A stretch of DNA of 64,000 nt from Anaerolineae bacterium. Its GTDB lineage: Bacteria; Chloroflexota; Anaerolineae; UBA4142; SHND01. The notes below the pieces were generated by a model that did no database searches, was not told the origin of the DNA, and saw only the letters and a program-made list of their open reading frames with translations. This document shows positions 63,076 to 64,000 of this stretch, piece after piece; the stretch's first letter is position 1; the number at the start of each line of letters is the position of its first letter. The stretch spans positions 1-64,000 of the forward strand of contig JADZCJ010000048.1 of the NCBI GenBank assembly GCA_020851635.1, in the 5' to 3' direction. Both the position numbers and the translations under genes were made by a program.

Positions 63076-64000
63076 ATGCATACAAAGGAACAGGCGCAAG
63101 ACCGCCTGGCAGACTTTACAACGGACCGCCGTGTTTTACTTCTCTCCGGTATGGCGGTGCTTATCGGCGCCGTCAGCGTAGGTGTGGCGTGGATTTTGAT
63201 CGAACTGATTTTATTGATGACCAACCTGGCGTTTTATCAACGCCTCTCGCTTCAAGAGGTATCACCCGCTGACAATCAACTCGGTGTTTTTGTCATCATC
63301 GTTCCCGTCATTGGCGGCTTGATCATTGGCTTGATGGCGCGTTATGGTTCGGAAAAAATTCGCGGGCACGGCATCCCCGAAGCGCTTGAAGCGATTTTGA
63401 TTGACCGCAGCAAAATGTCTCCCAAGGTTGCCGTGTTAAAACCGCTCTCGTCGGCAGTTTCCATTGGCACCGGCGGACCTTTTGGCGCGGAAGGTCCGAT
63501 TGTCATGACAGGTGGCGCCCTTGGCTCTTTGTTTGCCCAATTCTTTCATCTTTCCTCTGCCGAACGCAAGACTTTGCTTGTTGCCGGCGCCGCAGGCGGC
63601 ATGGCAGCTATCTTTGCCACGCCGGTTGCCGCCCTCTTGATTGCCGTCGAACTCCTGCTGTTCGAGCGCAAGCCCCGCTCGCTTATTCCGGTTGCAATTT
63701 CGGCAACGGTCGCCTTTGCGCTGCGCAGCTTTATTTTGGGCGCCGGACCCATTTTCCCCATTCCTCCACATCCCGTTCCGAATGGCTCGATCATTGCTAT
63801 TTCATTCGTTGTCGGCATTGTCGCCGGTTTGGCGGCGATTGTCACGACGAATCTCGTATATCTGTTCGAGAACGCTTTTACGCGGCTGCCGGTTCATTGG
63901 ATGTGGTGGCCCGCCATTGGTGGGCTTGTCGTCGGCATTGGCGGCTATCTCGAGCCGAATGTGCTTGGTGTAGGTTATGACCTGATTCACTCTCTGCTTC
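63076..64000 (+). CDS. ClC-family chloride channel/antiporter, 3' end outside the window
   Basis: The frame from ATG 63076 (AGGAG at 63061-63065) stays open to the window end, about 308 residues. It is highly hydrophobic and has the ClC landmarks: GHGIPEALEA (selectivity-filter start), GTGGPFGAEGPIVMTGG (the GxEGP motif) and GAAGGMAAIFATPVAALLIA. A glutamate at the gating position (AEGP) suggests a Cl-/H+ exchanger. C-terminal CBS domains, if any, lie beyond the window. It is divergent from the tRNA-Leu gene. Confidence 0.9.
   Translation, partial: MHTKEQAQDRLADFTTDRRVLLLSGMAVLIGAVSVGVAWILIELILLMTNLAFYQRLSLQEVSPADNQLGVFVIIVPVIGGLIIGLMARYGSEKIRGHGIPEALEAILIDRSKMSPKVAVLKPLSSAVSIGTGGPFGAEGPIVMTGGALGSLFAQFFHLSSAERKTLLVAGAAGGMAAIFATPVAALLIAVELLLFERKPRSLIPVAISATVAFALRSFILGAGPIFPIPPHPVPNGSIIAISFVVGIVAGLAAIVTTNLVYLFENAFTRLPVHWMWWPAIGGLVVGIGGYLEPNVLGVGYDLIHSLL

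Overview
The window looks like a chromosomal segment of a GC-rich, free-living bacterium, most likely a Chloroflexota (Anaerolineae-type) genome. This is inferred from the gene families (polytopic glycosyltransferase-like proteins ending in ILEI/FAM3-type domains, CHAT proteins, DUF2079, DUF2330) and from the many short intergenic repeats; there is no rRNA to confirm it. I see no transposase, integrase, phage gene or CRISPR array. Almost everything between 16.5 and 62.9 kb is on the minus strand in long, tightly packed operons.

Layout. 0.15-4.4 kb (-): a dimethylglycine/sarcosine dehydrogenase-like flavoprotein with etfB and etfA, an oxidative N-demethylation unit with its electron carrier. 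4.8-9.8 kb: histidine kinase, response regulator, CBS-domain protein, unknown protein and DksA-like zinc finger (+), facing a double universal stress protein (-). 9.8-11.6 kb: a 47-residue membrane protein, an ArsR/SRPBCC pair with a likely operator, a second SRPBCC gene and the tail of a broken VOC (glyoxalase-fold) gene. 11.7-16.5 kb (+): a CHAT protease-like protein, a membrane-anchored repeat protein and a lipoprotein. The first two share a conserved glycine-rich beta motif; this is my best candidate for an undescribed system. 16.5-20.5 kb (-): FAH-family enzyme, MFS exporter and ABC exporter.

20.6-29.5 kb and 36.2-44 kb (-) are envelope glycan regions: GT-C type membrane proteins, a flippase-like protein, GT2 and GT4 transferases and a sugar aminotransferase, with a PabB-PabC fusion and a rhodanese embedded. 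Secreted beta-rich proteins lie at 29.8-34 kb. Small enzymes (two cupins, DUF2255, aldo/keto reductase, PdxH) and a DUF2330/membrane pair fill the gaps. 47.7-55.2 kb (-) holds a WbpB/WbpD-like oxidoreductase and acetyltransferase, cysC, sat and two alkaline-phosphatase-superfamily proteins, which suggests PAPS-dependent sulfation of an exported glycan. 55.3-62.9 kb (-): a second ILEI membrane protein, a sorbosone-dehydrogenase-like protein, tdk, rpmE, rpmA, rplU, an inositol-phosphatase-like gene and tRNA-Leu(CAG). The window ends inside a ClC channel gene (+).

A second theme is repeat DNA. Arrays of 7-bp units (CCTTCGT, CCATCTG, CGAAAAT, GAAATTC, CTACTGA types) occur both inside coding regions, where they encode 7-residue repeats in or near membrane-protein loops, and between genes, where all four arrays overlap the stop codon of the preceding gene. 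Ten-bp arrays (ATTCGCG-NNN) and several palindromic repeat families occur as well.
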